Of a stretch of 64,000 bases of DNA, positions 35,256 through 45,232 are shown in pieces. The DNA is from an uncultured Draconibacterium sp. Lineage in GTDB: Bacteria > Bacteroidota > Bacteroidia > Bacteroidales > Prolixibacteraceae. The notes beneath the pieces are model-generated. The model searched no databases, was not told the origin of the DNA, and saw only the letters and a list, made by a program, of their open reading frames with translations. Both the position numbers and the translations under genes were made by a program. Every line of letters starts with the position of its first letter. Position 1 is the stretch's first letter. The stretch spans positions 1,255,501 to 1,319,500 of the forward strand of contig NZ_OY771647.1 in NCBI RefSeq assembly GCF_963674925.1, read 5' to 3'.

Positions 35256-36614
35256 TTAAACAAACATACTGGCCAACATCGTAAATGCCAGTCCGCAAAC
35301 CGCAATTATCGATTCCATAACCGTCCAGCTTTGCAGGGTTTGTTTTTCGTTCATGCCAAAATATTTGCCAACCAGCCAAAATCCGCTATCGTTTACATGC
35401 GACAGCAGAGTTGCTCCCGATGCAATAGACAGAACCACCAATGCACGCTGCGGATCGTTTAACCCGAATTCGCTCAATATCGGTGCAATAATCCCGGCAG
35501 CGGTAATCATGGCAACGGTTGCCGAGCCTTGTGTTACCCGTACAATAGCTGCTAAAATCCAGGCCAGTAAAATAGGCGGGAGTGCAGAGTTTGCCATTGA
35601 TTCGGCCATCATTTTACCGATTCCTGAATCGACCAATATTTGTTTGAGCACGCCTCCTGCACCGGTTATTAAGATAATAATACCCGCCGGGCCAAGTGCT
35701 TTGGTGCTTAGATCGAGAATCGTTTGTTTTGACATACCTCTTTTTACACACAAAACATAAATGGCAATTAAAGTGGCAATTATCAGCGCCGAAAACGGAT
35801 GCCCGATAAACTCAACACTATCTGTCATCGCTGATTTTTCGATCACTCCTTTTTCAACAAGTAAAGAGGATAGGGTATTTAGTAAAATTAATACAAGCGG
35901 TATTGAAATAATGAATGCTATAACGCGAAACGAAGGAAGGTTTTTGGCTTCTTTTTCTTCTTCGGAAGAATTTAAAAACTCGGGGGGAGGTAAAATGTGT
36001 ATCTTCTTTGAAATGTATTTTCCCCAGAGAGGTCCCGCGATTACCGCCGTTGGAAACCCAAGAATAACACCAAAAAATATCACCCAGCCCAATTGTGCAT
36101 TCAAAATATCAGCAACGGCAACCGGGCCGGGCGTTGGAGGAATAAAACTGTGAGTAACAGCAAGTCCGGCTAAAAGAGGGATGCCGTAATAAAGCAGCGA
36201 CTTTTGGGTGTCTTTCGACAGGGCATAAATAATAGGTACCAGGATGATAAAACCAACATCGAGAAAAACCGGAATGGCTACAATAAACCCGGTGATCACC
36301 ATCGCCCATGATGCCTTTTCTTTTCCGAACTTTTTTACCAAAGAGTGGGCGAGCGAAATGGCACCTCCCGAACTTTCAAGCATTTGACCGAAGATGGCGC
36401 CAAGTCCAACCACCGTAGCCACAAAACCCAGCGTGCTTCCCATACCATCCTGAATGCTCTGGAGAATATCGTTCAACGGCATTCCGGTAAGAATTCCAAC
36501 ATAGATTGAAATGATAAGTAATGAAATAAATGCACTGATTTTTAATTTGAGCACCATGAGAAGCAAGAGTGCAACTGCCGAGGTGACCAGGAAAAAAATA
36601 AAAAATGTTGACAT
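35256..36614 (-). CDS. GntP-family gluconate/sugar-acid:proton symporter
   Basis: Inner-membrane transporter, 452 residues, nearly all hydrophobic with about twelve helices, the usual GntP length. Landmarks are GFVATVVGLGAIFGQMLESSGGA, ITGFIVAIPVFLDVGFIILVPI, HSFIPPTPGPVAVADIL, and near the end RVTQGSATVAMITAAGI and SHVNDSGFWLVGKYFGM. It is last of a three-gene minus-strand cluster with an oxidoreductase and a zinc dehydrogenase, so it probably brings in a sugar acid or related compound that these enzymes act on. A relic of a second GntP gene lies at the other end of the cluster. Confidence 0.93.
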   Translation of the reverse strand: MSTFFIFFLVTSAVALLLLMVLKLKISAFISLLIISIYVGILTGMPLNDILQSIQDGMGSTLGFVATVVGLGAIFGQMLESSGGAISLAHSLVKKFGKEKASWAMVITGFIVAIPVFLDVGFIILVPIIYALSKDTQKSLLYYGIPLLAGLAVTHSFIPPTPGPVAVADILNAQLGWVIFFGVILGFPTAVIAGPLWGKYISKKIHILPPPEFLNSSEEEKEAKNLPSFRVIAFIISIPLVLILLNTLSSLLVEKGVIEKSAMTDSVEFIGHPFSALIIATLIAIYVLCVKRGMSKQTILDLSTKALGPAGIIILITGAGGVLKQILVDSGIGKMMAESMANSALPPILLAWILAAIVRVTQGSATVAMITAAGIIAPILSEFGLNDPQRALVVLSIASGATLLSHVNDSGFWLVGKYFGMNEKQTLQSWTVMESIIAVCGLAFTMLASMFV

Positions 36615-36644
36615 CGTTTTTAGGTTTAGTTTGTGTAAGTTCTG

Positions 36645-37772
36645 TTATAACAGCCTTCCGTCCATATCATCTCGCCCTGTTTCAGGTTGAAGTGGAAATT
36701 TCACCGGCCGGTTGTCGCGTGTTGATCGATAAATTGCAGTAAACAACTCCACTGTTTTTCGCCCTTCTTCTCCGCTTACCAACGGATCGGTATTATTGAT
36801 TAAAGCCGTCAAAAAATCTTCAATTTGTTTTTCCATGTAATAAACCGTTGGATCTACTGATTGAAAAAAAGCAGCATCTTCTTTTTTCCATCGGTCGAGG
36901 TATTGCTCCTCCCCGGGAACCGTCCAGATATCGTTTACAGGAGGTTCCAGTATTCCCGACATTCCGGCTATAAACATGGCTCCTCCATCGGTTTGAACAC
37001 CCACCGAGGCACCATTGTCGCCATGCACATGTACTTTCCCGTAAATTCCGGGTTTGGTCGAATTACTAACGATGATGTTGCCAATGCCGCCATTTTTGAA
37101 TTTTATAATGGCCACCGCCGTATCTTCCACTTCGATGTAGGGATGATTCAGGTTTTTCGAAACGCCATAAACCTCATCAATTTCGCCCATGTACCATAAC
37201 AAAATATCCAGTTGATGCGGCGCCTGGTTGACCAAAACGCCGCCGCCTTCCATTTTCCAGGTTCCCCGCCAGGCATCTGAATCGTAATAAGCTTTATCGC
37301 GCCATCCCAATATGTTTACGGTTCCAAAAACAGGCTTTCCGATTTTACCATCTTCTATCGCGGTTTTTATTCTTTTTACAGGCTCGTACCAACGCCGCTG
37401 ACTGATAACGCCGAGTTTAACACCATGCTTTTTACAAACACTTATCATTTCGTCAGAATCAGCAAGTGTTGATGCCAGCGGTTTTTCAACCAAAACATTA
37501 GCTCCGGCCTCAGCTGCTTGCAGGGTTGGCCCGAGGTGAAATGGATGAGGCGTGCAAACAATGGCCAGATCAATTTCTTTTTCGGAAACAAGCTCTGAAA
37601 TATCGGCAAAGGCTTCGATGTCGTATTGGGATGCGAAGCTTTTTGCCGTTTCCGGGGTTCGGCTCCACACTCCTGATAACCGGGCATTAGGAATGTTTTG
37701 GATGGCTTTCGCATGAAGATGAGCTACTTTACCGCAACCCAGAATAGCTATGTTGAACAAATTATTTTTCAA
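36645..37772 (-). CDS. Gfo/Idh/MocA-family oxidoreductase (cytoplasmic)
   Basis: NAD(P)-dependent sugar or polyol oxidoreductase, 375 residues, without signal peptide. Rossmann motif NIAILGCGKVAHLHA at residues 7-21 and the family motif VLVEKPLAS; the second domain has GGGVLVNQAPHQLDILLWYMGEID with the catalytic-type His. The only usable start is the TTG at 37772-37770: a TAA lies five codons upstream in frame and the Rossmann fold starts at residue 7. It sits 30 bp from gntP and 58 bp from the dehydrogenase. The substrate is unknown. Confidence 0.9.
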   Translation of the reverse strand: MKNNLFNIAILGCGKVAHLHAKAIQNIPNARLSGVWSRTPETAKSFASQYDIEAFADISELVSEKEIDLAIVCTPHPFHLGPTLQAAEAGANVLVEKPLASTLADSDEMISVCKKHGVKLGVISQRRWYEPVKRIKTAIEDGKIGKPVFGTVNILGWRDKAYYDSDAWRGTWKMEGGGVLVNQAPHQLDILLWYMGEIDEVYGVSKNLNHPYIEVEDTAVAIIKFKNGGIGNIIVSNSTKPGIYGKVHVHGDNGASVGVQTDGGAMFIAGMSGILEPPVNDIWTVPGEEQYLDRWKKEDAAFFQSVDPTVYYMEKQIEDFLTALINNTDPLVSGEEGRKTVELFTAIYRSTRDNRPVKFPLQPETGRDDMDGRLL

Positions 37773-37830
37773 GATAAGTTGGTTTTATGGTTTCTTTGAT
37801 TTAGGCATTTTCGGAAAATAATGAAGGATT

Positions 37831-38862
37831 TTATGGTACAAGAATAACTTTTTTCAAACCGGGTTCTTTGTTGTAAAGCCGCTTAAACCAATCGGCACCC
37901 TCTGATAAAGGTGCAACAGCCGAGATCATATCATTCACCTTAATTCTACCGGAATCAATGAGTTGAAGCACTGTTTCATATTCTCCCCTGATGGCGCAAC
38001 TCCCCAAAACTTTTATTTCGCGGGTAACTACACTTTGCAGCGGAAAATTGATGTTGGCAGAAAGGTTTCCAACCAGTACCACTTTGCCTCCCTTTCTCAC
38101 AATTTCAATAGCCTTATTAACTGTCGACTCAATGCCTACGGCCTCAAAAACATGGTCGATTCCGCGTGAATTTGTTCGTGCAAAAACCTCTTTTATCAGA
38201 TCGTTTTTGTCAGGATTTAAGACTATTTCAGCACCAAATTTTTTGGCCATATCCAGTTTTGAACTTTCAATGTCAATAGCAAAAAGAGGTGAGGCATTGG
38301 AAAGCGACAAAAGTTGAACAAGGAATAAACCAATCATTCCGGCACCTACAACTGCAGCACTTTCGCCCAGTTGAAACCCGGATTGTTTAATGGCATGAAG
38401 CGCAACGGCAGCGGGTTCGACCATGGCCGCCTGTTCAAACGAAACATTATCGGGTAGTTTGTACAAAATATGCTCGGGTACTGTTACATATTCGGCAAAA
38501 GCACCGTGTTTTTTGTATGTTCCCGGCGACACGCCAAGTACTTGTCTGTTCTCACTTAAATTGTAGTGCCCATTCAAGGTGTACCAGTCATTTAAGGGGT
38601 ATATCGTTGAGTCGAAGGTTACCCTGTCGCCAACATTCCAACCTGAAATTTCGCTTCCGAGAGCTGCGATAACCCCCGAAGCTTCGTGTCCCATAATTAG
38701 CGGTGGTTTTCTTCTTCCGGTGCTACCGTCCATCCCATGCACATCGGAGCCGCAAATTCCACAGGCTTTTACTTTTACGAGTACTTCATTTTTGGCCGGA
38801 ACGGGTTCGGCAACCTCTTTATAAACCAATTCATTGTAATTTTCCAGTACCAGTGCCTTCAT
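37831..38862 (-). CDS. Zinc-dependent medium-chain dehydrogenase (sorbitol/galactitol-1-phosphate dehydrogenase-like)
   Basis: 343 residues. The catalytic zinc ligands are in place (Cys37 in ACGICGSD, His59-Glu60 in MGHEASG) and the nucleotide fold shows VVGAGMIGLFLVQLL near 171-185, with ESSKLDMAKKFGAE after it. The loop that normally carries four structural-zinc cysteines (residues 84-106) has none, so only the catalytic metal is expected. It is the first gene of the cluster with the oxidoreductase and GntP transporter, and probably oxidises a polyol or sugar acid. The exact substrate is unknown. Confidence 0.9.
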   Translation of the reverse strand: MKALVLENYNELVYKEVAEPVPAKNEVLVKVKACGICGSDVHGMDGSTGRRKPPLIMGHEASGVIAALGSEISGWNVGDRVTFDSTIYPLNDWYTLNGHYNLSENRQVLGVSPGTYKKHGAFAEYVTVPEHILYKLPDNVSFEQAAMVEPAAVALHAIKQSGFQLGESAAVVGAGMIGLFLVQLLSLSNASPLFAIDIESSKLDMAKKFGAEIVLNPDKNDLIKEVFARTNSRGIDHVFEAVGIESTVNKAIEIVRKGGKVVLVGNLSANINFPLQSVVTREIKVLGSCAIRGEYETVLQLIDSGRIKVNDMISAVAPLSEGADWFKRLYNKEPGLKKVILVP

Positions 38863-38909
38863 ACTTTTTAATCTGATAGTTGGATTTAAATATAGATATA
38901 TGGGCGGAC

Positions 38910-38923
38910 GTTACCAAGTTAAC
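38910..38923. promoter_or_regulatory. Possible operator before the dehydrogenase/GntP cluster
   Basis: GTTACCAAGTTAAC has symmetric outer ends (GTTA/TAAC) and lies about 48 bp before the dehydrogenase start; a -7-like TATATTTA lies between them on the minus strand (38891-38884 region). Weak evidence, by form and position only. Confidence 0.3.
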
Positions 38924-38992
38924 AACAGAACTCTTTTTTTCAGTTTGCTAAATTCGGATACGATTTATTACATCCACTATCCTGTTGCTCTA

Positions 38993-39195
38993 TTTGCCTG
39001 GTAATAATAAAACCGCTTACAACCATTGCCCTCAATGTCCGGTCTTTTCCAAATTTTTGAAGTAGGTAATGAGCAAGCGATTCGGCTCCGCCCAAGCTTT
39101 CCGGCATTTGCCCGAAAAGAACTTCCAGGCCCACTACTGTAGCCACAAAACCCGGAGTTCCGGCCTTGTCGTCCTGAATAGATTGGGTTACTAAT
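38993..39195 (-). pseudogene. Relic of a second GntP-family transporter gene
   Basis: The minus strand reads SIQDDKAGTPGFVATVVGL, EVLFGQMPESLGGAESLAH and YLLQKFGKDRTLRAMVVSGFI, which matches the region near the N-terminus of the intact GntP protein at 35256-36614 (SIQDGMGSTLGFVATVVGL, AIFGQMLESSGGAISLAH, KFGKEKASWAMVITGFIVA). The match then stops, about 15% of the length of a full protein. The upstream 50 residues and the remaining 350 are missing. It is a decayed fragment, not a frameshift that could be rejoined. Confidence 0.8.
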
Positions 39196-39264
39196 AGTTT
39201 TGATCGAACAATGCCTGTGATATTGACTCAACTTTTTGCAATATAGTTGCATTATGAAGGTACC

Positions 39265-41121
39265 ATGTTTTATCTTTGGCATAACCTTAATTTCTACTGC
39301 TTGAAATACTTCCTGATAATCATAGCATTAATTTTTGGCACATTATTCTGTTTTGCCCAGGAGAACCTGATGATAAGTAATGTAAAGTTTCAGGGGAATG
39401 AATATATGCAAAGCTCGCAGCTGAAGGATGAAATTGCCATTGAAGGAAGCTCGTGGGTTAAACGTAAGATTTTTGGGAAAGAACCGGTTTATTATTCCCG
39501 CACCTTATACAATGATGACATTGCCCGACTTCGAATCTTTTATCAAAAAGAAGGCTATTTGAATGTACAATTTGATGAGCCGGAGCTTACCGTAAATAAA
39601 AAGAACCAGGTTGCGATAACTTTTTTTATTCAGGAAGGTGAACCGGTAACCATTTCCAATATCTCGTTTCGGGTTGACAGCACTAAAAAATTGGACAATG
39701 TTTTGCACCCAAAAGACAAACGAAAACTTTTGCTGCAAACACAGGTAAATACTTCAAAAATATTTCGTGATGAAGCGGTGAATAATGACAAACAGCTAAT
39801 TGCCGAAGCATTTTTTGATTACGGTTATCCGTATACAACGGTTGAACAAAGTTTGGATGTTGACACAATTACCAATACAACAGCATTGCAATGGGATATT
39901 GATCGTGGTAAGCTGGCTTATATTGGAGAAACAACCATAAGCGGAAACGATCGGGTGCCGTCAAAAAGTATACTTCGCCAGGTTGCTTATGTGGAAGGAG
40001 AGGTTTGGAGTAAAAAGAAAATCGATCAGACACAGAAACAAATCTACAGCCAGGGGAATTACAGGGTAGCTTCTATTCGCACAAAAATGGGTGAAGAACA
40101 AGCTGACACCATTCCGTTGCAAATATTTATCAGGGAGGCTCCGCGTTGGTCGGTACGGTTTGGTGTCGGTTACGGGCGCGAAGATAAACTCAGAGCTTTT
40201 ACCGATGTGCAATACCTGGGTTTTCTGACTCACACGGGCCGTTTGAATTTATATGCCAAACGTTCGGGACTTGAACCCTACAACGTTTACCTCAAATTTT
40301 CGCAACCATCATTTCTGGTGCCCATAAATACTTTAACCATTCACCCTTTTATCCAGGAACAGGATGAGCCCGGATATAAACTACAACGAATGGGAGCCAG
40401 CCTGACTTTTCTTCAAAATTTCTCGAAAGAGCTGAATACTTCTATTGGGCTTATTTACGAAGATGTTGAGCAGGATACTTCCCAATATTTTGGAGAAAGT
40501 GGTGCTATATATGATGAATCGATATACAGCAAAACGGGACTGGTTGTGGGAGCGATTTACAATAACGCCGATCCGATCCTTGACCCGGTTCAGGGTTATT
40601 CTGTTTCGTTCAACATAAAAACAAACGATGTATTGTTTGCCGGAAACATTCCTTTTTACCGGATTCTGACCGAGTACAAAACTTATTTTGGAATACAGCG
40701 AGGAGTGGTGCTGGCATTTAAAGGAAAGATCGGGGGAATAAAACGAACCGACAATGCTGATTTTATTCCGGTGGAAGAGAAGTTCTTTGCCGGTGGAAGC
40801 CACTCGGTGCGCGGTTGGTCGAGAGGTGATCTTGGCCCGCACAACGAGTACGGTACTCCCATCGGAGGAAACAGTTTGCTGGAAGCCACCACAGAATTCA
40901 GGTTTGACTTAGGGCGAAGATTGAAGTTCAATTTATTTATGGATGCAGGTAATGTTTGGCAAAAGAGTTTTGAGTATCACATTACAGATCTTCATTACGC
41001 TGCCGGGGCAGGTTTGCGGATAAAAACGCCAATGGGGCCTGCCGGAATCGACTTTGCACGGCCGGTTTTCGACAGTGATACAAAATGGCAGATACACTTT
41101 AATATTGGTCACTCTTTCTAA
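39265..41121 (+). CDS. BamA/TamA-family outer-membrane assembly protein
   Basis: Omp85-type beta-barrel with POTRA domains, 618 residues from the ATG at 39265 (a TTG 18 bp upstream is possible). Signal peptide ends near CFAQ (residue 32). POTRA-like units follow (ISNVKFQGNEYM..., then VTISNISFRV, then AYIGETTISGNDRVPSKSILRQVAYVEGEVWSK), and the barrel has the family motif FFAGGSHSVRGWSRGDLGP and ends PMGPAGIDFARPV...HFNIGHSF with C-terminal Phe. The tamB-like gene begins 5 bp downstream, which identifies the pair as a TamA/TamB-type system for envelope assembly or lipid transport. Confidence 0.92.
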   Translation: MFYLWHNLNFYCLKYFLIIIALIFGTLFCFAQENLMISNVKFQGNEYMQSSQLKDEIAIEGSSWVKRKIFGKEPVYYSRTLYNDDIARLRIFYQKEGYLNVQFDEPELTVNKKNQVAITFFIQEGEPVTISNISFRVDSTKKLDNVLHPKDKRKLLLQTQVNTSKIFRDEAVNNDKQLIAEAFFDYGYPYTTVEQSLDVDTITNTTALQWDIDRGKLAYIGETTISGNDRVPSKSILRQVAYVEGEVWSKKKIDQTQKQIYSQGNYRVASIRTKMGEEQADTIPLQIFIREAPRWSVRFGVGYGREDKLRAFTDVQYLGFLTHTGRLNLYAKRSGLEPYNVYLKFSQPSFLVPINTLTIHPFIQEQDEPGYKLQRMGASLTFLQNFSKELNTSIGLIYEDVEQDTSQYFGESGAIYDESIYSKTGLVVGAIYNNADPILDPVQGYSVSFNIKTNDVLFAGNIPFYRILTEYKTYFGIQRGVVLAFKGKIGGIKRTDNADFIPVEEKFFAGGSHSVRGWSRGDLGPHNEYGTPIGGNSLLEATTEFRFDLGRRLKFNLFMDAGNVWQKSFEYHITDLHYAAGAGLRIKTPMGPAGIDFARPVFDSDTKWQIHFNIGHSF

Positions 41122-41126
41122 AAAAA

Positions 41127-44100
41127 ATGAGGAAATTGATAAAATATACGGCAATCGTGTTAGTAGGATTTATACTGCTGATTACCGGCTTGTTGCTGTT
41201 AACTCAAACTTCGTTTTTTAAAGAGCAGGTGAAATCTCGCGCAGTAAAACTGGTTGAAGCGCAACTACACCTAAAACTGAATATCGAAGACCTGGATGGT
41301 AATTTCTACAACAAAATCTTTTTGCGTAATGTAGAACTTCGCGATGCTGATTCCTTACTCGCATCATTCAGTGATTTAGAGCTAAATTATAAGTTATGGC
41401 CTTTGTTTTCAAATACGATCCGAATCGATTCGGTGGTTTTGCGCGATCCTTATGTAAACGTGTGGCAAAATGCCGATAGCATTTGGAATTTCACTACTAT
41501 TCTGCCCGAAACGGAGCCATCCACATCAAGCCGCAAACCATTTAATTACACCATAGAAGCCGGGCGGCTAACCATTCGTAACGGAAGAGTTGATATTAAC
41601 TCGCAAATTAATGGGATTCCTTCCGAGGTTAATGAAATCAATTTGTTTGCCGGAGGAAAATACAGCGAGGCAGAAACCTTGGTCAGGCTAAACAGTTTTC
41701 AATTGAAAAGCAAAGATCCAGCGGTTGAATTAAAAACACTGAGTGGTAAACTTGAATTAAACGATTCGGGAATAAAGGTCGACAGTTTTCTGTTTGTCGC
41801 CAACAACTCAGGCATGAATTTTCGGGGAGTCTATTTTTCGCCCGAAAATCTTAACGGGATAATCAGTGAAGGAACAATCGACAAAAACGATCTGGCCATG
41901 TTTGTTCCTTCATTCAAAATGCTTTGTTCTCCATCGTTAAAAGCGGATCTGCACGTATCGAATGATTCGCTCAAAGCAAGTGTTGTATTAAAAAACGGAA
42001 ATGAACAGATCAATGCAAATCTTTCGCTGCAACCATTTACCAATTTGCACGAGAACGATGGAACGGTGCCTTATCAGGCCTATATCAAACTCGACAAATT
42101 TAATGTTGGCAACTGGATTGATTTGGGAGTTGAGAAAACACATTTAAACGGAGAAATAAATCTTGATGGTGAAAATTTGAAGGATTTTAAATCGGAAGCA
42201 GTTGTTAAAGCAAGATTTAAAAACTCTTCATTTGAAGGGGCCCGCGTAAAGACCCTGGACCTTGCGGGAACATATATGGGCGATAGTTTGCGAGCTGATA
42301 TTGTTGTGCAATCGGAGGTTGGAAAAGCAGCGTTGAAAGGTAAATTAAATTTAGCCGATGAGCCGGAATACGATGCTGAGTTGGTGATGGATAAATTTGA
42401 GCTCAGCAAGATGATTCCGAATTTGGCTTATACCATGCTAAATGGTGTAGTTGTTGCCAAAGGCAAAGGTTTTGATACGAAAAAGCTGCTGGCAACTGCT
42501 GATATTTCTCTTTCGGGAAGCACGGTTTATGAGTATCCAATAGAAAGTATGAATTCGTTTATTCATGTTGATGGATCATCAATCCAGATAGATACATTAG
42601 AGGCAGTTGCCCCGGGCGTTGCCGTTTCGGGAAGTGGGCAGCTTGAGCTCGATTCAATGTATATCAACTCAAAATTATATGGTAACATCAGTTCTCTTCA
42701 ACTCATCGATTCAATAATTGAGTTGCCTGTTACTTTCGATTCGGTATTAACGGTTGCAACGCTGGCAGGTTCGGTTTCCAATTTACAAATTGACGGAATT
42801 CTCGATCTGTATAATGCCGAAGGATATTCAGTTAGCGCAGATACCGCCCATGCAAATTACCGGGTTACGCTAATAAACGATTCTTTTAATGTTGCTGCTC
42901 AAGCCGATGTTCGTAATATTAAAACGGGAAGTATTGTGCTCGACACCGTTTTGCTGGATTATAACTTTGCAGGAGAAGAGATGGATTTGCAGGCCACGGT
43001 TAATTGGACTGATATGTTAGAGGCGAAACTAAAAAGTTCGATAATAGTGGGTGATACGATTTCGTTAACGGTTCCCGCATTGGAGGTAAATTCAAAATGG
43101 GCCGATGTTTACCTGGTAGATACCATGACCGCAACGCTCGATCAAAATCAGTTTTTGGAAGTTCATAACCTGACTTTAAAAGATCGGAATTTAGAAGATT
43201 TTATAATTGCTGTTGATGGAAATATATCGGCCAGCGACACCGGCAATTTTGAGATCAAAATAAATGATCTTGACCTGAATGAGCTGCATCGTTTTCTGGG
43301 AGAGGAAATGGTATTGGGTGGAAAGTTAAATTCCAATTTCAGGCTTTATGGTCGTTCCAATAATCCGTTAATCGATGGTCATTTGGAAATAACTGATCCG
43401 CGATATGGCAACTACGAGCTTCATTCTATTCGTTCTGATTTTGCCTACGCCAACAATAAAGGGAGCATTGAGTTAACGATTCCAGAGATGGGGAACTCAT
43501 TTTTTGCAGGAATTAATGCTCCGTTTTCACTTTCACTCGATTCGCTTCAACTGGGATTTCATCCGCCTGAAACCTATGAGGGATTGTTTATTCTTGATTC
43601 AATAGATATCACTGAGAATATAAAATCATACGCTCCGAACGATAGTGTAAGAGGATTACTCGATGCACGGATTGAAGCACAGGGAACGCTTGATAATCCC
43701 CAATTTTTTGGCAACATGCATTTGAAAGACGGGATGTATAGCAACAAAAATTTCGGTATTGATTACAACGACATTTCTGCATCTGTAAGTTTTAAAGGAA
43801 ACGAAATAAGTATCGACACCGTTTTGGTGAAACAAAAGAATGGTTTAATCTCGGTGAATGGCGAACTGGCTTTCGATTCCACCATCATAAATGGCAATAT
43901 CAGCAGTTCGTCGGTTGAGGTAGATGCCAAAAACTTTTTTCTAACGCAGCATCGCAATTACGAGGTGCTGATCGACGCCAATACCTTTGTGAGGACTGAA
44001 AACGACAAACCGGAATTTGGGGGAGAGATAAAAGTACTTCGTTCTGATCTGTATTTGCCGGCCTTGATGAAAGAAACGCAAAACGATGTGGAAGCCGATG

Positions 44101-44981
44101 TTCCAATGTTGGTCGAGGCATTGAATGAATCAAAGGATTCAGTCGATTTGAAAAAGGAAAAGGCAGCCAAGGTGAAGCCCAAAAAAGAATCAGGACTGGT
44201 TGATCAGCTAACCGGCCGTTTAGAGGTTGAAATTCCGCGTAATACCTGGATAAGAAGCAACGACATACGTGCCGAGCTAAATGGAGAGCTGGAAATTGTA
44301 AAAGAAGGACCGCATTTCGAAGTATTCGGGAGTGTTAAAATTATTCGGGGATATTACATGTTGTATGGGCGTAAGCTAAATCTTAAGGAAAGCGAAGTAA
44401 CGTTTCAGGGAGGGGAGGAATTCGACCCGATTTTAAATTTAGCCGCCGAATATGTTTACCGTGGCAGCAACAAAGAAAAACGTTACCTCGAAATGGCGAT
44501 ATCGGGTAATCTGACGGAGCCTGAGATCACTTTCTATCTCGACAATGTGGAGATTACAGAAACAGATGGAATTTCTGTTCTTGTTTTTGGTGCTACAAGC
44601 GATGAAATTGGTTATGGAGGAAACAATGGTCTGCTGAACTCAATTGGTTCAAATGCCTTGGCAAGTATGATCTCATCTCAGCTGAGTAAAACGATTGGTT
44701 CGAAATTTAATCTCGACATGATTGAAGTTACCACCACCGAAAACTGGCAAAGTGCGGCTTTTGTTATTGGGAAATACATTACCAACGACATTTTTGTGAT
44801 TTACCAAAGGGGTTTCGGAGAAGTAAATGGCGACGAGATCACTCCCGAAACGATCGTTATTGAGTACGAAATCAATGATAAGCTTTTCCTGCGGCTTCAA
44901 AGTGGAAGTGCCAAAGAGTCGGGAATTGACGTGATATTGAAGTTTGAGCAGGAAATAGATAATTCTCCGCTTACGCGATAA
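41127..44981 (+). CDS. TamB-like AsmA-family envelope protein (DUF490)
   Basis: 1284 residues anchored by one N-terminal helix (about 8-29), with a long periplasmic beta-rich body and the DUF490 domain at the C-terminus (about 1000-1275: GRLEVEIPRNTWIRSNDIRAELNGEL, then KIIRGYYMLYGRKLNLKESEVTFQGG). TamB forms a long hydrophobic groove between the membranes, now thought to move phospholipid, and helps outer-membrane assembly. It starts 5 bp after the TamA-like gene. Size is normal for the family. A lysine/glutamate-rich stretch near 1000 (LKKEKAAKVKPKKESG) is an unusual insert. Confidence 0.92.
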   Translation: MRKLIKYTAIVLVGFILLITGLLLLTQTSFFKEQVKSRAVKLVEAQLHLKLNIEDLDGNFYNKIFLRNVELRDADSLLASFSDLELNYKLWPLFSNTIRIDSVVLRDPYVNVWQNADSIWNFTTILPETEPSTSSRKPFNYTIEAGRLTIRNGRVDINSQINGIPSEVNEINLFAGGKYSEAETLVRLNSFQLKSKDPAVELKTLSGKLELNDSGIKVDSFLFVANNSGMNFRGVYFSPENLNGIISEGTIDKNDLAMFVPSFKMLCSPSLKADLHVSNDSLKASVVLKNGNEQINANLSLQPFTNLHENDGTVPYQAYIKLDKFNVGNWIDLGVEKTHLNGEINLDGENLKDFKSEAVVKARFKNSSFEGARVKTLDLAGTYMGDSLRADIVVQSEVGKAALKGKLNLADEPEYDAELVMDKFELSKMIPNLAYTMLNGVVVAKGKGFDTKKLLATADISLSGSTVYEYPIESMNSFIHVDGSSIQIDTLEAVAPGVAVSGSGQLELDSMYINSKLYGNISSLQLIDSIIELPVTFDSVLTVATLAGSVSNLQIDGILDLYNAEGYSVSADTAHANYRVTLINDSFNVAAQADVRNIKTGSIVLDTVLLDYNFAGEEMDLQATVNWTDMLEAKLKSSIIVGDTISLTVPALEVNSKWADVYLVDTMTATLDQNQFLEVHNLTLKDRNLEDFIIAVDGNISASDTGNFEIKINDLDLNELHRFLGEEMVLGGKLNSNFRLYGRSNNPLIDGHLEITDPRYGNYELHSIRSDFAYANNKGSIELTIPEMGNSFFAGINAPFSLSLDSLQLGFHPPETYEGLFILDSIDITENIKSYAPNDSVRGLLDARIEAQGTLDNPQFFGNMHLKDGMYSNKNFGIDYNDISASVSFKGNEISIDTVLVKQKNGLISVNGELAFDSTIINGNISSSSVEVDAKNFFLTQHRNYEVLIDANTFVRTENDKPEFGGEIKVLRSDLYLPALMKETQNDVEADVPMLVEALNESKDSVDLKKEKAAKVKPKKESGLVDQLTGRLEVEIPRNTWIRSNDIRAELNGELEIVKEGPHFEVFGSVKIIRGYYMLYGRKLNLKESEVTFQGGEEFDPILNLAAEYVYRGSNKEKRYLEMAISGNLTEPEITFYLDNVEITETDGISVLVFGATSDEIGYGGNNGLLNSIGSNALASMISSQLSKTIGSKFNLDMIEVTTTENWQSAAFVIGKYITNDIFVIYQRGFGEVNGDEITPETIVIEYEINDKLFLRLQSGSAKESGIDVILKFEQEIDNSPLTR

Positions 44982-45152
44982 ATGCAACTATTTCGGTAGG
45001 GTTAATTAATAGCTTTTTTATACATTGTTCTTTGTTTGGGGCCTTTTCTGTGCCATAAAAAAGCCCGGAAACTTTTGATTTTTTCCCCAATCTAAAGCCA
45101 AGATTAAATCAGTTGTAGAATCATTTTAAATTAGCTATTTTAGAACCCCATT

Positions 45153-45184
45153 TTTGCTGGAATATTTGTGTTCGTCTACATTTG
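45153..45184 (+). promoter_or_regulatory. Bacteroidota-type promoter of the sdh operon
   Basis: TTTG at 45153-45156 and TACATTTG at 45177-45184 with a 20-bp spacer match the Bacteroidota primary promoter well. Transcription would start near 45191, about 42 nt before the sdhC ATG. Confidence 0.7.
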
Positions 45185-45232
45185 TGGCGCTTTAAGCAAA
45201 ATTCGGAATCAACCAAAAATAAATAATAGATT

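Noticed and set aside
35088..35462. Open frame of 124 codons on the plus strand over the palindromic repeat
   Set aside because: It runs through the repeat element and then antisense through the end of gntP; the composition is that of a shadow frame.
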